A DNA stretch of 64,000 bases. Origin: Lycium barbarum (lineage: Eukaryota; Streptophyta; Magnoliopsida; Solanales; Solanaceae). The translations under genes and the position numbers were made by a program. Position 1 is the first letter of the stretch. The number at the start of each line of letters is the position of its first letter. The notes under the pieces are model-generated. The model was not told the origin of the DNA and ran no database searches. It worked only from the letters and a program-made list of their open reading frames with translations. The DNA lies in assembly GCF_019175385.1 (NCBI RefSeq), contig NC_083339.1, forward strand, positions 111,523,601 through 111,587,600, written 5' to 3'. This document shows positions 1 through 11,451 of the stretch, piece after piece.

Positions 1-9
1 TGTTCTGAT

Positions 10-660
10 TCTTAAATAGGGACACTGAAGTTTGTCACTATTAAGAATCTTCCTTCCCTTTGAATCCAGTTTTGCAAAGGAGTTGATATCTACCTCTCCA
101 TGATCAAGGGCATAGTTAGCAAGATGATCATCCAACTGGTTACCCTTTCTCATAATATGCAAAACCTATACCTCTGCACGGTCCATGATATCTAACAGCT
201 CCTCAACCTCAAATGCAATGTTCCATGGAGGTTTCCACTCTCTATCCAAGATATTCTTCAATAATAAAGAATCAGTTTCCAAAATGAAGGAGTAGACATG
301 TTTTTACAAACAATATCTTGCAGCCTGCAGAAGTGCTTGTGCCTCAGATTCAGTATTTGTACATTCTCCCATTGTCCTAGCCTCTGCATGTATCAAATCT
401 CCATATGACATTCTCACACAAAAGGCAAATGAACTTCTGCCTGGGTTTCCTCTAGTTGCCCCATCAGTGTTGCACTTCCAAATATCCCCAGGTGGAAATT
501 TCCACATGACCTTGGTGACTTGTAATTTTGGCACAAACTGTTCCAAAATCTTCAGAATATCATGCCATCTATGTGGAACTGTTTTGATTCCGGGCTTCCT
601 AATTCTCACCAATTGCTGAATATCAGTAGAAGCTTGATAAATAACTCTGCTAGTTGACAC
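10..660 (-). pseudogene. LINE-1 ORF2, C-terminal RNase H domain
   Basis: The domain starts with WKCNTDGATRGNPG (first catalytic Asp), then SEAQAL (Glu). After a stop at 301-303 it continues in the translated remainder with LETDSL (Asp) and GNQLDDHLAN (last acidic residue). This is the RNase H that plant L1 elements carry after zf-RVT; it degrades the RNA template strand. The domain is complete in outline but interrupted by at least two stops. Confidence 0.8.
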
Positions 661-768
661 CTTGTCCCTATGCTTATCTCCATTTCTTTTCTTCCAAAGC
701 TGCCAAACTATGATAGATGGGATAGCATAGAAAATATTCTGAAGTCTGGATGGAACATTAGTTGACCA

Positions 769-1041
769 CTATTGCATGATCACCTGATGCAAGTGCATAC
801 CATGAACATTTATTCCAGCTGCTGCACAAAAATATGTCCATGTTGCTTGTGCTGGTGCACATCTCAAGAATATGTGAGGGACAATCTCTTCCTTTGGTTC
901 TACACAACAAGAACACCTGGAAGGCAGATGATATCCCCAACTTTTTACTACATCATCAAGAGGGAATTTGAAATGCCATACTCTCCACATCAGAAATGCT
1001 ATCTTGAATGGCCTCATTACACAGGAATTCAGGATGAACAA
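769..1041 (-). pseudogene. LINE-1 ORF2, zf-RVT zinc-binding region
   Basis: The piece reads FKIAFLMWRVW followed by CSCC, then HIF, with a C about four residues later. This Cys/His pattern is the zf-RVT domain that follows RT in plant L1s. It is in another frame from the RT pieces at 956-1525, so a frameshift separates them. Corresponding regions are present in LINE-2 (7945-8223) and LINE-3 (29120-29400). Confidence 0.8.
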
Positions 1042-2613
1042 TGAAGTATAATGGGCCTAGTCCAGTCCAGTTATCAAACCATAATAATGAAGAACCCATT
1101 CTCAGGTTCCACCAAATTTGATGATCAATCAGATCCCTAGCCTGCAACATTTTCCTCCATATATGAGATCCTTCTTTCCAAGGGACTAGGATTGGATTAT
1201 TCTTCTTTAAATATTTGTTGCTCATGAAGGCACTCCATAAGGATGGTTTAGTCCTGAAATTCCACCATAACTTAGCAAACAAAGCCATAGACATGTCTGC
1301 AAGTGATCTAAATCCCAAACCTCCTTCCTGCACAGACGGACACACCTTTTTCCATTTTGCCCAATGCCTGCCACTTTCACCTATATTGTTACTCCAGTAA
1401 AACTGAGCAAAGATCTTGTGCAATTTGTCAATAACAAATGAAGGAGGATCAACAGTTGCCAACGAGTGCATAGGCATTGCCTGCAGTACATGCTGTAGAA
1501 GGACTGCCCTTCCTCTAAAGGACAAAAGTTTTCCTTTCTAACTCTGTAGCCTGTTTCTTACATTTGCAAGCAGTTCTGAGTAAAATGCCATCTTGCTCTT
1601 GCTGTAATATATAGGGAAACCAAGGTACATCAGAGGAAACTCCTTCCTAGAAATACCAGTTACCCTTTCCACCTTTTGAAAAACCTCTTCTTCCACCCTA
1701 TCATGTAGGTACACAGAACTCTTTGCTTTGTTAATCAGCTGTCCTGAAGCTACTTCATATTCAGACAACACCTTCATGATCAAGCCAAGTGAAATATCAC
1801 ATGATGATGAGAAAATGATGGTGTCATCTGCATAGGCAAGATGATTGATTTTTGGACTCCACTTAGGCAAGCCAAAACCAGTAAACCACAGGTTATTATG
1901 CAAAGAATTTAAGGCCCTTGACAATACTTCAGCAGCTATGATGAATAGTGTAGGAGACAATGGGTCACCCTGCTTAATACCCCTAGTTGAATGAAAGAAA
2001 CCATGTGGTTGGCCATTGATAAGCACTAAATACCAGTTATTCCCAACTAGTTCATATATGAAGCTGATGAACATCTCACAAAATCCCATTTTCCTCATCA
2101 CCTTTGTGAGAAATATCCATGACAGCCTACCATAGGCCTTTGTCATGTCATGTTTCATCACTACATTAGGCACAACCTAATTCCTTTTCCTAGTTCTGAG
2201 TCTGATATTAGTAATAATCTCCTGTGTCAACAAAATATTCTCTACTATACTCCTACCCCTCACAAATCCTGCTTGATTCTGGGAAATCAAATCAGGCAGT
2301 AGGTGAACCATCCTTTCATGTATAACTCTAGAGAAAATCTTATTAACAAAGTTTCTCAAACTTATTGGTCTCATGTCACCAAATGTCTGAACATCTTGTT
2401 TCTTAGGCAACAGTACCAGATTTGTGTGAGTTATGTACCTTGGAAGTTCATGTCCTCTGAAAAATCCCCACACCATGCTGAATATATCCCTCCAATAATG
2501 TCCCAACATGTTTGAAAGAACATCCCTATAAAACCATTAGGCCCTCCAACATTTGCATTATTCAGGCCAAAAACTGCATGCTTGACTTCTTCCATGGTAG
2601 GATCAGCAGTCAA
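956..2613 (-). pseudogene. LINE-1 ORF2, reverse transcriptase domain (fragmented)
   Basis: RT homology runs through pieces at 2431-2613, 2177-2509, 1538-2173 and 956-1525. Recognisable blocks are LVLLPKK, MRPISLRNFVNK, NQAGFVRGRS, motif A (KHDMTKAYGR, where related copies have AYDR), RGIKQGDPLSP and the catalytic LAYADDTIIF, which is intact. An in-frame stop lies at 2174-2176. A second, TAG at 1538-1540, stands where LINE-3 has tryptophan (RLQTWKGK). The enzyme would copy element RNA at the nicked target; it is inactive here because of the frame breaks. Confidence 0.88.
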
Positions 2614-2700
2614 CTCTTCATTCTATTCATCTGTGACCATGCTAGGTACATGCTTAGAGATGTCAAACCGAGTAGGAACCACTATTTCATGAAATTGAGC

Positions 2701-3897
2701 TTAGTAGAACCTAACAGCCTCCTCAGCAATTTCCTGTTCAGTCTCAAGCCATTGACCCTGATAGTTCTGTATTCTTTTCAACTGCAGCAGTTTCCTCCTT
2801 CCTTTAACATATGCATGAAAGAATTTAGAATTTTTATCACCTTCTTGGAACCAGGTCATGCCAGATTTTTGCTTCCAGTATTCCTCCTCTATATGCAATG
2901 CTCTTGTTATCTCAGCTTGCACTTTTTGAAGTTTCTCCCTATTGGCATGAGAAGGATATGCCTCAAACAGTGCCTCATGGGTTTTGATGACTTCTTCAAG
3001 ATTAGTGATAGTCTGGAAAAAGTCACCATAAGTTGTTTTACTCCACTGAGACAACACCCTCTTCAACTTCTTAAGCTTGACATTAAAGGTCATGAAAGAA
3101 TTAGCCACCACATCTGTTTTCCAATTATCCTTCACAACCTGTAGAAACTCTGCATGTTTTGTCCAAAAATTTAAGAATTTAAAGGATTTCTTAAATTGTT
3201 GAACCTCCTGTTTACACTCTACCAAAAGTGGGGAATGATCAGACCCCAGCTTAATTAAGTGACTAACTTCCAGGCCTGGAAATTGCTGTTGAAGTTCAAA
3301 ATTTCCCAGGCATCTATCTAATCTTTTGAACACACATTCATCTGCAGCCCTTCCATTCCACCAGGTGAAGATGCTTCCTTTATAACCCAAGTCACTAAGG
3401 TTACACGTCCGAATACAGTGTCTGAAATCCTCCACTTTATTCAAGGTGACAGGTAGGCCACCATATTTCTCTTCCTCATCTACAATGACATTGAAATCTC
3501 CACCAACAAGCCAAGGAAGATTCATGTCTGATGCAAGATTATACATGGAATCCCACAATCCAATTCTATCAATTCTGTCACACTTAGCATAAACTAAAGT
3601 GACTATTATATCAAGATGAGTATCCCAATTGAATAATTTCAAGGTAAGCTGCTGATTAGTGTCCATTAACACTGTGACTTCATACTCCTCATCAATGAAA
3701 GCCCATATTTTTCCAGATACATTGCTCAGAGCAGTCTTAATTCCAAGCCTTCTCCTATAAGATTCTAACTTATAAGCCTGTTGAAATGGTTCAATCAAGC
3801 CTATAAGAAAGAACTTATATTTTGTATGCATTGTTAAAAGCCTCTTGAAAGCTTTTTTAGTGTTTACTGATCTTATTTTCCAAATTAGTGCATTCAT
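2701..3897 (-). pseudogene. LINE-1 ORF2, APE-type endonuclease domain
   Basis: An open stretch of about 399 codons holds the exonuclease-endonuclease-phosphatase fold that nicks the target DNA. Visible motifs are LIWKIRSVN (first Asn position), a Glu in GLIEPF, VGGDFNVI (catalytic Asp/Asn), FKRLDRCL and GSDHSPLL (Ser-Asp-His). All are in canonical form. The window's ORF caller used GTG at 3900; the real first ATG is at 3897. The domain continues towards RT through a polar linker with a WFQEGDKNSKFFH motif. The frame is lost near 2700, where RT begins in another frame. Confidence 0.88.
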
Positions 3898-3899
3898 CA

Positions 3900-6303
3900 C
3901 TAAAGTTGGGACTTAGATGCAGTTCTTCTTGTGTGCACCCCAATGGTGTGAGATGCATGATTCTCTTTGACAGGGTTTCTCCTTCCTTTGCCAATAACTT
4001 TCTCTACCTGCTTGGGAGACAAATCCCCCTCCCTTGCAGCATACATAAAGTTCTGAGCAGTTGACTCCTCATCCAAGTCTATTTTTGGCTCTTCCCCTCC
4101 AAGTATTGCTACTTGCAATTTTTCATTATCTACCTTAGCAATTTGATCCTGCTTACGAAACTTGGGACTAAGAGCCTCTCCTGATACTTGTAATGCAATC
4201 TGATTCTGCTTTCCACCTGTATTATCTTTGCTTTGTTGTTGACTAAGAACTTCAGCATTCTCCTTTCCACCATGAATGGACTGATTAGAGGCATATGCCT
4301 GCCTCTTTGCACTACTCTTAGCTTTATGCACTACATCTGTAGTCATGACTTGCTGGTGTTTGTTTGGACCTTTTGTTGGAGTTTCATTAGCCTGAACATC
4401 TGCTACACTTTCTTCCTGGCTATACTCCTGCATACTATCTATGAACTGTGCTTTTGCACAATCTTGTACCTTAGTACCATCTATCAGCTGAGCCTGAACA
4501 TCATACTTCAGCTGATTTGCTGAATACTGCTCAACTTGCGTTTGTCCCTTAGCCCCATTATGACTTTGATCCTGCTGCTTCTGAGTGCAATTTTCTTCCT
4601 CCATATCATCATTCACCCTGTCAAACATATTGTTAATTTCTTGGGAGGATGAAATAGAGTCAAAAGACTGTGTAACACCATCTTTTGTGCCTCTTACTAT
4701 TTCACTTTCTTCCCATCTTCCTCAACTTGCTCACTCCACAACTTCCTTGCACTACTAGTGCCTCCATCCTCAGCAAATGTGGTTGAAGGAATATCATGAT
4801 AGGCCTGGTTAGTGGTAGCCCTATCTACTCCTGATTGGAAAAATGTTTCAACCCACTCTTTAGTCTTGAGAGGTGAAGATTGTTTCTTACCAGGAGTAAA
4901 TACAGTTGCATTGATATTCAAGACCTTCTCAGAACCATAAAAATCAGCTGCAACCCCATTATCAACAGGTGCAACAATCAACTGTTTCTGAGCATCTACT
5001 GCATTCACATTCTCTTTTTGTGCCTGTACCTCATCCAAGACCATGACACTACCTTCTTATGCCATTATCATTTTCTAATGCTGCAAACTTGTTAATTATT
5101 TTCATAGCATCAGATTTCTGTAATTCACTTGGTCTACTTGTACCACCATTCTCCTTTCTTATTGTCAAAGCAGCCTGCTTTTGAGCATTATTTCCAATCT
5201 CCACCTGATTCTTTCCTTTTTGAGTCTTCCATTTATACAAATTCTGCACATCACCAACTACCTTGCCACTCTCCAACACCTTAATCACTTGCCTAGCATT
5301 TCTATTGTCTGCATGGTTTGCCTGCTTACTGTTAAACTGTTTTGCCTTGTTTACTATTTTGCCTGGTTCCTTAACATTTTTAGGGACTACAACATGATTC
5401 CTTTTATCACCCTTATCTCCTTCAATCTCCTCCTCCCTCTCCTTATCTGGTAACAAATCAGGATGCAGCTTCCAACATCCTTCCTCATCATGGCCTTGCA
5501 AACAACATTCTTTACAATACTTAGGCAGGAAGTCATAGTTGATTTTCACCCATCTTGACTTAATTTCTCCAGTTTTACTATCCACAGCCTGTAGTTGAAC
5601 CCTCTTAGGATGCTCAGCCAATAAATCCACTTCAACTTTCATACGTGCACAACTTGGACTTGTTTTATTTTTGGTTGCCACATCCAAGGTCAATGGCTTG
5701 CCTACTGCTGAGGCCATTGAAAATAGCTGCGACTAGCCAAAGTAGTTTGGTGCTAGAGTAGGAAACGATATCCTAGCAATGGCAATGGAAGGCTCCTCCT
5801 CTGTATTAAACCAAGGATCCCATTTAAGTGTCCTCATGGGATAATACCCTCCACTCTCCTTAATCCAAAAGGCAGGTTTCGATAATAATGTTACATAGTC
5901 TTTAAACAATTCACATCTGATCAAATACATGCCTATTGCATAAGAGTCCAATGGTAGCAGTACTCTTTAGTTCACATTGTTTTGGAATCAACATACGTAG
6001 TGCACGCAAATCTGCCAGTCCATAACTAAATTTCCCCATTACTGCATATTGTAGCTTCTCGTGAAATATCATCCTGTCTATTTCTTCCATGGTATATTGT
6101 ATTGTTGGTTCACCATGATGATACACGATAGGCATCATTGGAATAGGTAGAACAGTCATGGCAGTCGACTGTTTAGGCTTGGTAGCATTCAAAGTTGAGG
6201 CTTTCAATATTGAAGCATAGTCTAGGGTTTGCATGGGGTTTGTTTGAGGTAATGTGGGTTGCGTAGCCTCTTGTGGAGGCTGCATGGTGGCCGTAGAGGC
6301 CAT
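3900..6303 (-). pseudogene. LINE-1 ORF1: nucleic-acid-binding gag-like protein, broken
   Basis: ORF1 starts at the ATG ending at 6303 (MASTATMQ...). The DUF4283-type domain follows (readable pieces at 5911-6303 and 5733-5951), then a single CCHC zinc knuckle (C-x2-C-x4-H-x4-C) in the piece at 5049-5717, preceded by the [11 protein letters not shown] motif typical of this family. The C-terminal half (4697-5044 and 3900-4628) is polar, Gln/Lys/Glu-rich and low complexity, ending in a basic tail. At least three frame changes separate the pieces. In active plant L1s this protein binds element RNA to form the ribonucleoprotein; here it cannot be made full length. The TAG stop lies at 3900-3902 and the first ATG of ORF2 at 3897. 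Confidence 0.85.
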
Positions 6304-6410
6304 GAATGGCCTGAAAGTTGTACTCTCTCACTAGGTCGCCAATTCGCCTAGAGAGAGAAGCTCTCGGCCGTCGTTTAGGGGGTTTAGGGTTTTTGTTGTG
6401 CGTTTGTTGA

Positions 6411-6974
6411 AACCTCTGGAAAAAGTTTTTTTTTTTTTTAAAAAAACAAAAATCTTATCGTGTATTGATTGAATATTTAATACTCCTAGATATGATGTTA
6501 CGCAGAACATGAGTTAGGTATTTAGTTTAATTAGAAAATTAAGATGGGTTTACTTAAAACTCATGTTGTGTCCATTTAATTAATGTTATCTTGTCCTATT
6601 TTATTGTAGGGTAATTGAATTTTCAGCCATTTTTTTAAAGAGAACGTATAAAAATAGGCAACTAAAGGCTAGTTACATTAACGTAACTGAATCGTTGATC
6701 AAATCCATATGAAGAACTTGTATTCTGTGGATGCACAATCTATTTGAAGAAAATCACTAATTTGTAGCAAAAACAGAGCCAATTAAGTAAGGAAATATTG
6801 CAGGTGGTGTTGTGTGCTTGTATTTTAAGATAAAGAGTACAAAGTATGGTTCTGTTGGTTTCTCCAGTAGGCCCTTCTTACTTTTGTTCTCTTCCTTAGG
6901 CTTGAACATTGAATGTTCTTTTCCATTATGTCTTGTACCCGTATTCTATTTAGGGCCTGATGTGATACAAGATA
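6411..6974. other. AT-rich stretch without recognisable gene
   Basis: The stretch begins with a T14/A7 homopolymer junction at about 6427-6448, beside the LINE-1 5' end. I see no ORF with recognisable domains and no terminal repeats. Confidence 0.5.
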
Positions 6975-7220
6975 TTCCCCCCCCCCCCCCCCGGTCCCAT
7001 TTGAGCATCTTAGTTTGACCAGCACGGAGTTTAAGAAATAAAGAGATTTTCAATGTTGTGGTCTTGAATTAAAAATGTGTAGTCCTTTAAATCTTATGGT
7101 CTTAGACTAGCCATATAAAATGTTGAAATTGAAAAACTTACCAAATGTAGAAAGAGGCACTCATTTTGGGACAGACCAAAAAGAAAAGTAAGACATTGAA
7201 ATTGGGATGAAGAGAGAACA
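6975..7220. mobile_element. Stowaway-like MITE (Tc1/mariner-derived)
   Basis: The left part reads GGTCCCATTTGAG, then the stretch TTTGACCAGCACGGAGTTTAAG typical in layout of Stowaway MITEs. The right part ends CATTGAAATTGGGATGAAGAG, whose reverse complement resembles the left end. A run of 16 C (6977-6992) has replaced or expanded the usual CTCCCTCC terminus. The size of about 245 bp fits. The ends are inferred by resemblance and the TA duplication is not clean. Confidence 0.5.
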
Positions 7221-7500
7221 AGTTTAATTGAACGTAATAAATTTTGCTCAAATTCTGTATAAAACGTTAAAAGCTTGTTAAATAAGTACAAATATTAAAT
7301 TTCAAATCCAGAAAATCAAATAGATTGTGATATTCTAATAGAATTATGAATTCGAGCTTATAAAAATTTAAGTCTTGAATCGTTTTTGCGTACCATTTTA
7401 AATCTTTCTAGTACACTATGTAATACTATGATCTTCTCGGTTAAGCCCGTGAAAACTATAAAGATTGAAAGAGTATTTAATTCCTCTCCTACATATATGT

Positions 7501-7519
7501 ACACATCAAAAGAATGTCT
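7501..7519 (+). repeat. Target-site duplication of LINE-2, left copy
   Basis: The 19-mer starting ACACATCAAAAGAATGTC is repeated without mismatch at 9400-9418, directly after a poly(A) tract. Its length fits target-primed reverse transcription. Confidence 0.9.
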
Positions 7520-9400
7520 GGTAAACTTTATTTGCTAAACTTTGGTGGAGATTCAGGACCACTAACACTTTGTGGGCAAATTATATGTGGAACAAGTACG
7601 GCAAGAAAGAGATTTCTACACTAGTTCAGTGGAAGAGTGGTACACAAGTATGGAAGAAAATGATTGAAGCAAGAGAATCAATAGAGCATGAGATTTGGTG
7701 GGAAATCAGAGGGGGATCAGTCAATGTCTGGTGTGAAAATTGGACTAAGTTGGGTGCCTTTCACTATGTGGTACCTAGTGATTGCCCTATTAATGAGAAG
7801 CTTGAGGAGGTTGCAGAATTGATAGATGAAGGGAGGTGGAAAGAACAACTATTGCAATAGTCTTTTCCAACAGATACAGTAGAGCACATCAAGTCAGATA
7901 TACATATAGAGTAGCTAAATGGAGTATGGGACAGACCTTGGTGGATGCCCACTAGTACAGGAAAGTTTACAGTTAACAGTGCTTGGGAAATTGTGAGGCA
8001 AAGGGGACAGGTTCAGAATGATTTCAAGCTGTTGTGGATAAAGGGAGTACCATTCAAGATCTCCTTCTTTTTATGGAGATTATGGAAAAGGATAATCCCT
8101 ACTGATGATAACTTAATGAGAATAAGAATTCCTATGGTCTCTAGGTGTTACTGTTGCAGAATACCACAACAAGAGACTATGCAGCATCTTTTCTTGACAG
8201 GCAGTTTTGCAACAGGGATATGAAAGGTTTTCCTAGAAGCACCAGGATTGCACATTAACATGGTGCAAATACATCAAACTATCAGATCACTATGGGCAGT
8301 AAACTGTGCAGAGAATATTAAACCCATAATTCAAGTAATCCCTGTTATGGTTACTTGGGAATTATGGAAAAGGAGAAACACTATAACACATGGTGGTATG
8401 GTGAGCTTTAGGAGGGTGGTGCATGAAGTGAACAACAATTTATACTACTTCACAAAGATGAGATATCCTTGGTTGAAGAATATCTCGTCTTTATGGCCTG
8501 ATCTGGTTTATTATTTGGATAGCATTCTACCCCGTATCATAAACAAGGTACCTCGGAGTTTCACTCATTTTCTGAACTGCCTAGTGCAGGGAGGAAGATA
8601 CTCAACTTGGACAAGTAACAAATTCCTAATTTGAGGATCAGAAATGCAAATGAGGGGAGGCCATAGGGAATTTATAAGTCATATCTCAGGATCAGATCAG
8701 CAAGGAACAACAATTCAAGTGGATTACTTAGTTAACTCTGCTAACTAGCTATTAATAAGACTTTAATGGTGGTATTACCTTAGGCTCATTCCATTGGGTT
8801 TTTAGAGATGGAAAATTAGCAGAATTTCTAGGTATTAGCAAAGAATGATCAACAATCAATATGCTAAATAGCAACAACAACAATACAAGAAAATCTCAAA
8901 CGGAAGGTCAATTTGACAGTTAAATCTCAAAGTTGATACCGTCGTAGCTAAGGGATCTTGGTGGTTACCTTTTAAGAGATCTACATTGAAAAAATCGAAT
9001 CTGTAGCTTGAAATCGTTCAACCCAGATCTTAACCAACCTTCTTCTGGTTCAACTTCATCTTCTTATGAGTTTTACTCTGCGATTTCAACTGCATTAAGT
9101 GAGAATTTAATAGGTGCGAATAAAGTGAAATCAGTCTAGAGATCCTGAAGTATTTACCTTTGTAGATGGTTTGTGTCTGAATCGCGATGGGTAGTAGCTC
9201 CAACGAATCCTTCATCCTCTATAGCTCAGAACGATCGGCGCCGGTGGAGAATAGTGAGGGATAAGGAAGGTCGATGTAGGAAAGTGGAAAGTGACTGTTA
9301 GCTTTCCCTTTTGCTGTTTTGTTTTTTCAGATTTGTAAACATTTATTTTAATAAATTAAAACCACTAGGTAGAACTTCGTGGTAATTAATAAAAAAAAAA
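7520..9400 (+). mobile_element. LINE-2: 5'-truncated L1 insertion with TSD and poly(A)
   Basis: The insertion starts abruptly inside RT C-terminal sequence homologous to about 28690 of LINE-3 and runs through zf-RVT to an RNase H remnant (about 8690-8750, QVDYLVN). It ends in a small stem (ACCAC at 9361-9365, GTGGT at 9379-9383) and A10 at 9391-9400. Perfect 19-bp direct repeats flank it (7501-7519, 9400-9418). The truncated 5' end, A-tail and long TSD are the signature of L1 integration. The part from about 8870 to 9340 does not resemble LINE-3 (see findings). Confidence 0.88.
7526..8750 (+). pseudogene. LINE-2 ORF2 remnant: RT tail, zf-RVT, partial RNase H
   Basis: Piece 7570-7860 (WKSGTQVWKKMIEARESIEH...) matches the post-RT region of LINE-3 at 28796-29119. 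Piece 7945-8223 carries FKISFFLWRLW, CYCC and QHLF, the zf-RVT pattern. It ends at TGA 8221-8223, where LINE-3 has TGG (Trp). Piece 8248-8634 continues the linker (WELWKRRN). The N-terminal part of RNase H with its first catalytic Asp seems deleted. Not functional. Confidence 0.85.
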
Positions 9401-9418
9401 CACATCAAAAGAATGTCT
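9400..9418 (+). repeat. Target-site duplication of LINE-2, right copy
   Basis: Identical to 7501-7519 and adjoins the A-tail of LINE-2. Confidence 0.9.
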
Positions 9419-9532
9419 TCTGTACATTTTGACTCCTTAACAAAAAATAGAGTCCGACACTTTTGTAACCCAAAAAAAAAAAATTGGAACCAAACTAACC
9501 CATTAAAAAAAAAAAGAACCAAACCAAGCTTA

Positions 9533-9608
9533 ACGCACAGATTCTGTGCGTGAAAGGGCCAAAGTGTACTTTTACAGTTTGGCCCTTTCACGCACAAAAT
9601 CTGTGCGT
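9533..9608. repeat. Inverted repeat, 31-bp arms, 14-nt loop
   Basis: Left arm 9533-9563 and right arm 9578-9608 are reverse complements with one mismatch (T/C). Each arm itself contains a near-palindrome (CGCACAGATTCTGTGCG or its variant). Because of the symmetry, both strands encode the peptide WPFHAQNLCVK. It lies about 100 bp upstream of the zf-GRF start codon and could be a promoter hairpin or a small foldback element. Function is unknown. Confidence 0.85.
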
Positions 9609-9708
9609 CAAACCCTTGCCTAAAACCCCCGACCCCAACATATGCATTCTCTTCTCTTTCATTTCCTCCATCTTCACCCTTTCAACACACTTTTACACTT
9701 CCAAAAAC

Positions 9709-10129
9709 ATGTCTCAAAGTTTTGAAACTTCAATGTTTGCTATACAACCCGATATTTGTGAATGCAGTTATTCTTGTAAACTAAAAACATCAAAGACCCA
9801 AGATAATCCGGGCTGCCGTTTTTGGCGTTGTAAAGCGCCCGAAGTAAGTGTTTTTACATTTTTTGGTATTTTTTTTCACGTTATCCATATATTTGACTTT
9901 AAAAAACTGATTTTATTGTAATGTTTATAGGATATGGGCGGTTGCAAACACTTTCGGTGGGAAAATAGCATTCACGTGGATAAAACGGTGGCGGCGAAGT
10001 TTAAAAATTCACTTTTGGATAGAGATACCATGACTTCACGTATCTCTAGAGATACCGCTAAGTTGGATGATGTGTCGCGGATGATGTGGCACATTCGACG
10101 CCTTTTTACTTTGAATTTTGGTTGTTTTC
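9709..10129 (+). pseudogene. zf-GRF-type zinc finger gene fragment, two exons
   Basis: Exon 1 (9709-9843) starts MSQSFETS and gives CECSYSCKLKTSKTQDNPGC..FW.C. Removing a GT...AG intron at 9844-9930 joins it to exon 2 (9931 onward), GGCKHFRWE, completing the GRF finger pattern C-x-C...C...NPG..F..C....GC..F.W. After about 65 more codons the frame meets GTAAGT at 10130 and then sequence that merges into an LTR. GRF fingers bind single-stranded nucleic acid; in plants, short genes of this kind are numerous and often sit in transposons. I cannot show a complete gene; it may be cut by the downstream LTR. The intron is predicted, not proven. Confidence 0.6.
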
Positions 10130-10189
10130 AAGTAAGTCTGGTTCTTGTTAATATGTTTTTGTTGTGTTTTTAAGGAAAACAATGGCCCA

Positions 10190-11451
10190 AAAGCAAAAAC
10201 AAAGAACAAAGAAAATATTGGCCAGAAATGAAGAATCGACGTCCCGTCGATCAGCCGACGGACTGTCCTTCGAAGCGTCGATAAGCTCGATTTTCTAGTG
10301 ATGGCCTTAGTTGAAGACGACAAAGGACGGAGCCATCGACGGAGTGTCGAACTGATCGACGCTTCGTCGTTTGTGTCGTCAATCAAGATCTGTCAACAAG
10401 AAGAGAAAAAGACGGAATACTCGACGGAGCGTCGAACTGGTCGACGGCACCGTCGAATGGATCACTCGTTGAAGATATAAAGGACGAAGGAATCGACGGA
10501 TCGTCGAACGATAGACGGTCCGTCGATCTTGCTATCAGGGGCAATTTTGTCAGTCGCTGCTGTGCGTTTTTTTAGCCTATTTAAAGAACATTTTAGGTTA
10601 TTTTTGCCAGCCAGTTTTCTATTGTGCACGTGAACAAGTTCCATTGGTGGGTGAGCATTGATTACTCCACTTTTGGAGCTTAGTGAAGACAATAAGATTC
10701 CATTTTCCGTCATCTTTATCACACTTTGTAAGCATTATGTCTCATTTATTGCTTACTACTTTTGAGACCATTATGTGTGAGTAGTTTATTTAATCAAAGT
10801 CGTGGACCCAAATGATGGGTGTTATGTAATGGGTGTCTAACATTGTATATATATAAATAATGGGTTGTGATGTGTTTTATTATTTCTCACATTCATTGTT
10901 AGTTAGTGGTTGCAAACACTTGTTTATGCACAAACCCTAGTTTATTTGAAAAGATGAACTAGGGTGTGATTTGAAATAATATAACAAGGACTCGGGGCGC
11001 TAACCCTCGTTTAATGAAATCACTTAGGGATAAGATGAGTTCTACTTGGCATATTTAATTGATCTTACTTACAATTTTTCTAGATTTGGGAAAATCATGA
11101 AAAGAAATACTTTCTAACTATTGAAAAATATTAGGAAGTGCATACAAAACCCCGACCCATTAGAAATATATCATATTGATACCCATAGCATAACATCTAA
11201 TCACCGCGGGGACACAACTTTGGTTCTCCCAATCCAAACAAATTCCAAATACTTCAAAATAGCGAATACAAACCAAATCTCTCCTCTATACTATTCGGAA
11301 TAAAATTAAAGTTTCTAGAGATTAGTTACATAAATTATTAGTACCTTTTTCTCTCTATAGTCCCTATGAGATTCGAACCCAACCTTGTTTGGGTTACTAT
11401 ATTTGACAATGTCCACTTTACGCCATTAATAGGTGTAATTTGAGCGTATCA
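10190..11451 (+). mobile_element. Athila-like Ty3/gypsy LTR (5' LTR, left end uncertain)
   Basis: The right end reads AATTTGAGCGTATCA, the form that in Athila-type elements precedes the primer site; here the primer site itself is gone and gag sequence follows at once. A TATA-like TATTTAAA lies at 10578-10585. From about 10233 to 10535 there is a dense cluster of CGACGG/CCGTCGA words. The left boundary is set only by where these words begin. No TSD was found. Confidence 0.6.
10233..10535. repeat. Cluster of TCGACGG / CCGTCGA near-palindromes in the U3 of the LTR
   Basis: Words such as GTCCCGTCGATC, TCGACGGAGCGTCGA, TCGACGGCACCGTCGA and AGACGGTCCGTCGATC recur about ten times in 300 bp and pair with each other as stems. 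The cluster ends about 40 bp upstream of the TATA-like box. Confidence 0.8.

Larger units (their letters stand above)
1..6410 (-). mobile_element. LINE-1: L1-type non-LTR retrotransposon, 3' end off window
   Basis: Reading on the minus strand from about 6410 there is a C/T-rich leader, then ORF1 (DUF4283 and zinc knuckle) and ORF2 (endonuclease, reverse transcriptase, zf-RVT, RNase H). This is the domain order of plant L1 elements that gained an archaeal-type RNase H. The RNase H tail runs to about position 10, so the 3' UTR, poly(A) and 3' target-site copy lie outside the window and the insertion cannot be bounded. Several frameshifts and in-frame stops break both ORFs. The catalytic motifs of endonuclease and RT are better preserved than in LINE-3 (23719-30980). 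The two are the same superfamily but clearly diverged. Confidence 0.92.

Noticed and set aside
2512..3144. 210-codon plus-strand ORF
   Set aside because: Antisense shadow of LINE-1 endonuclease/RT coding sequence.
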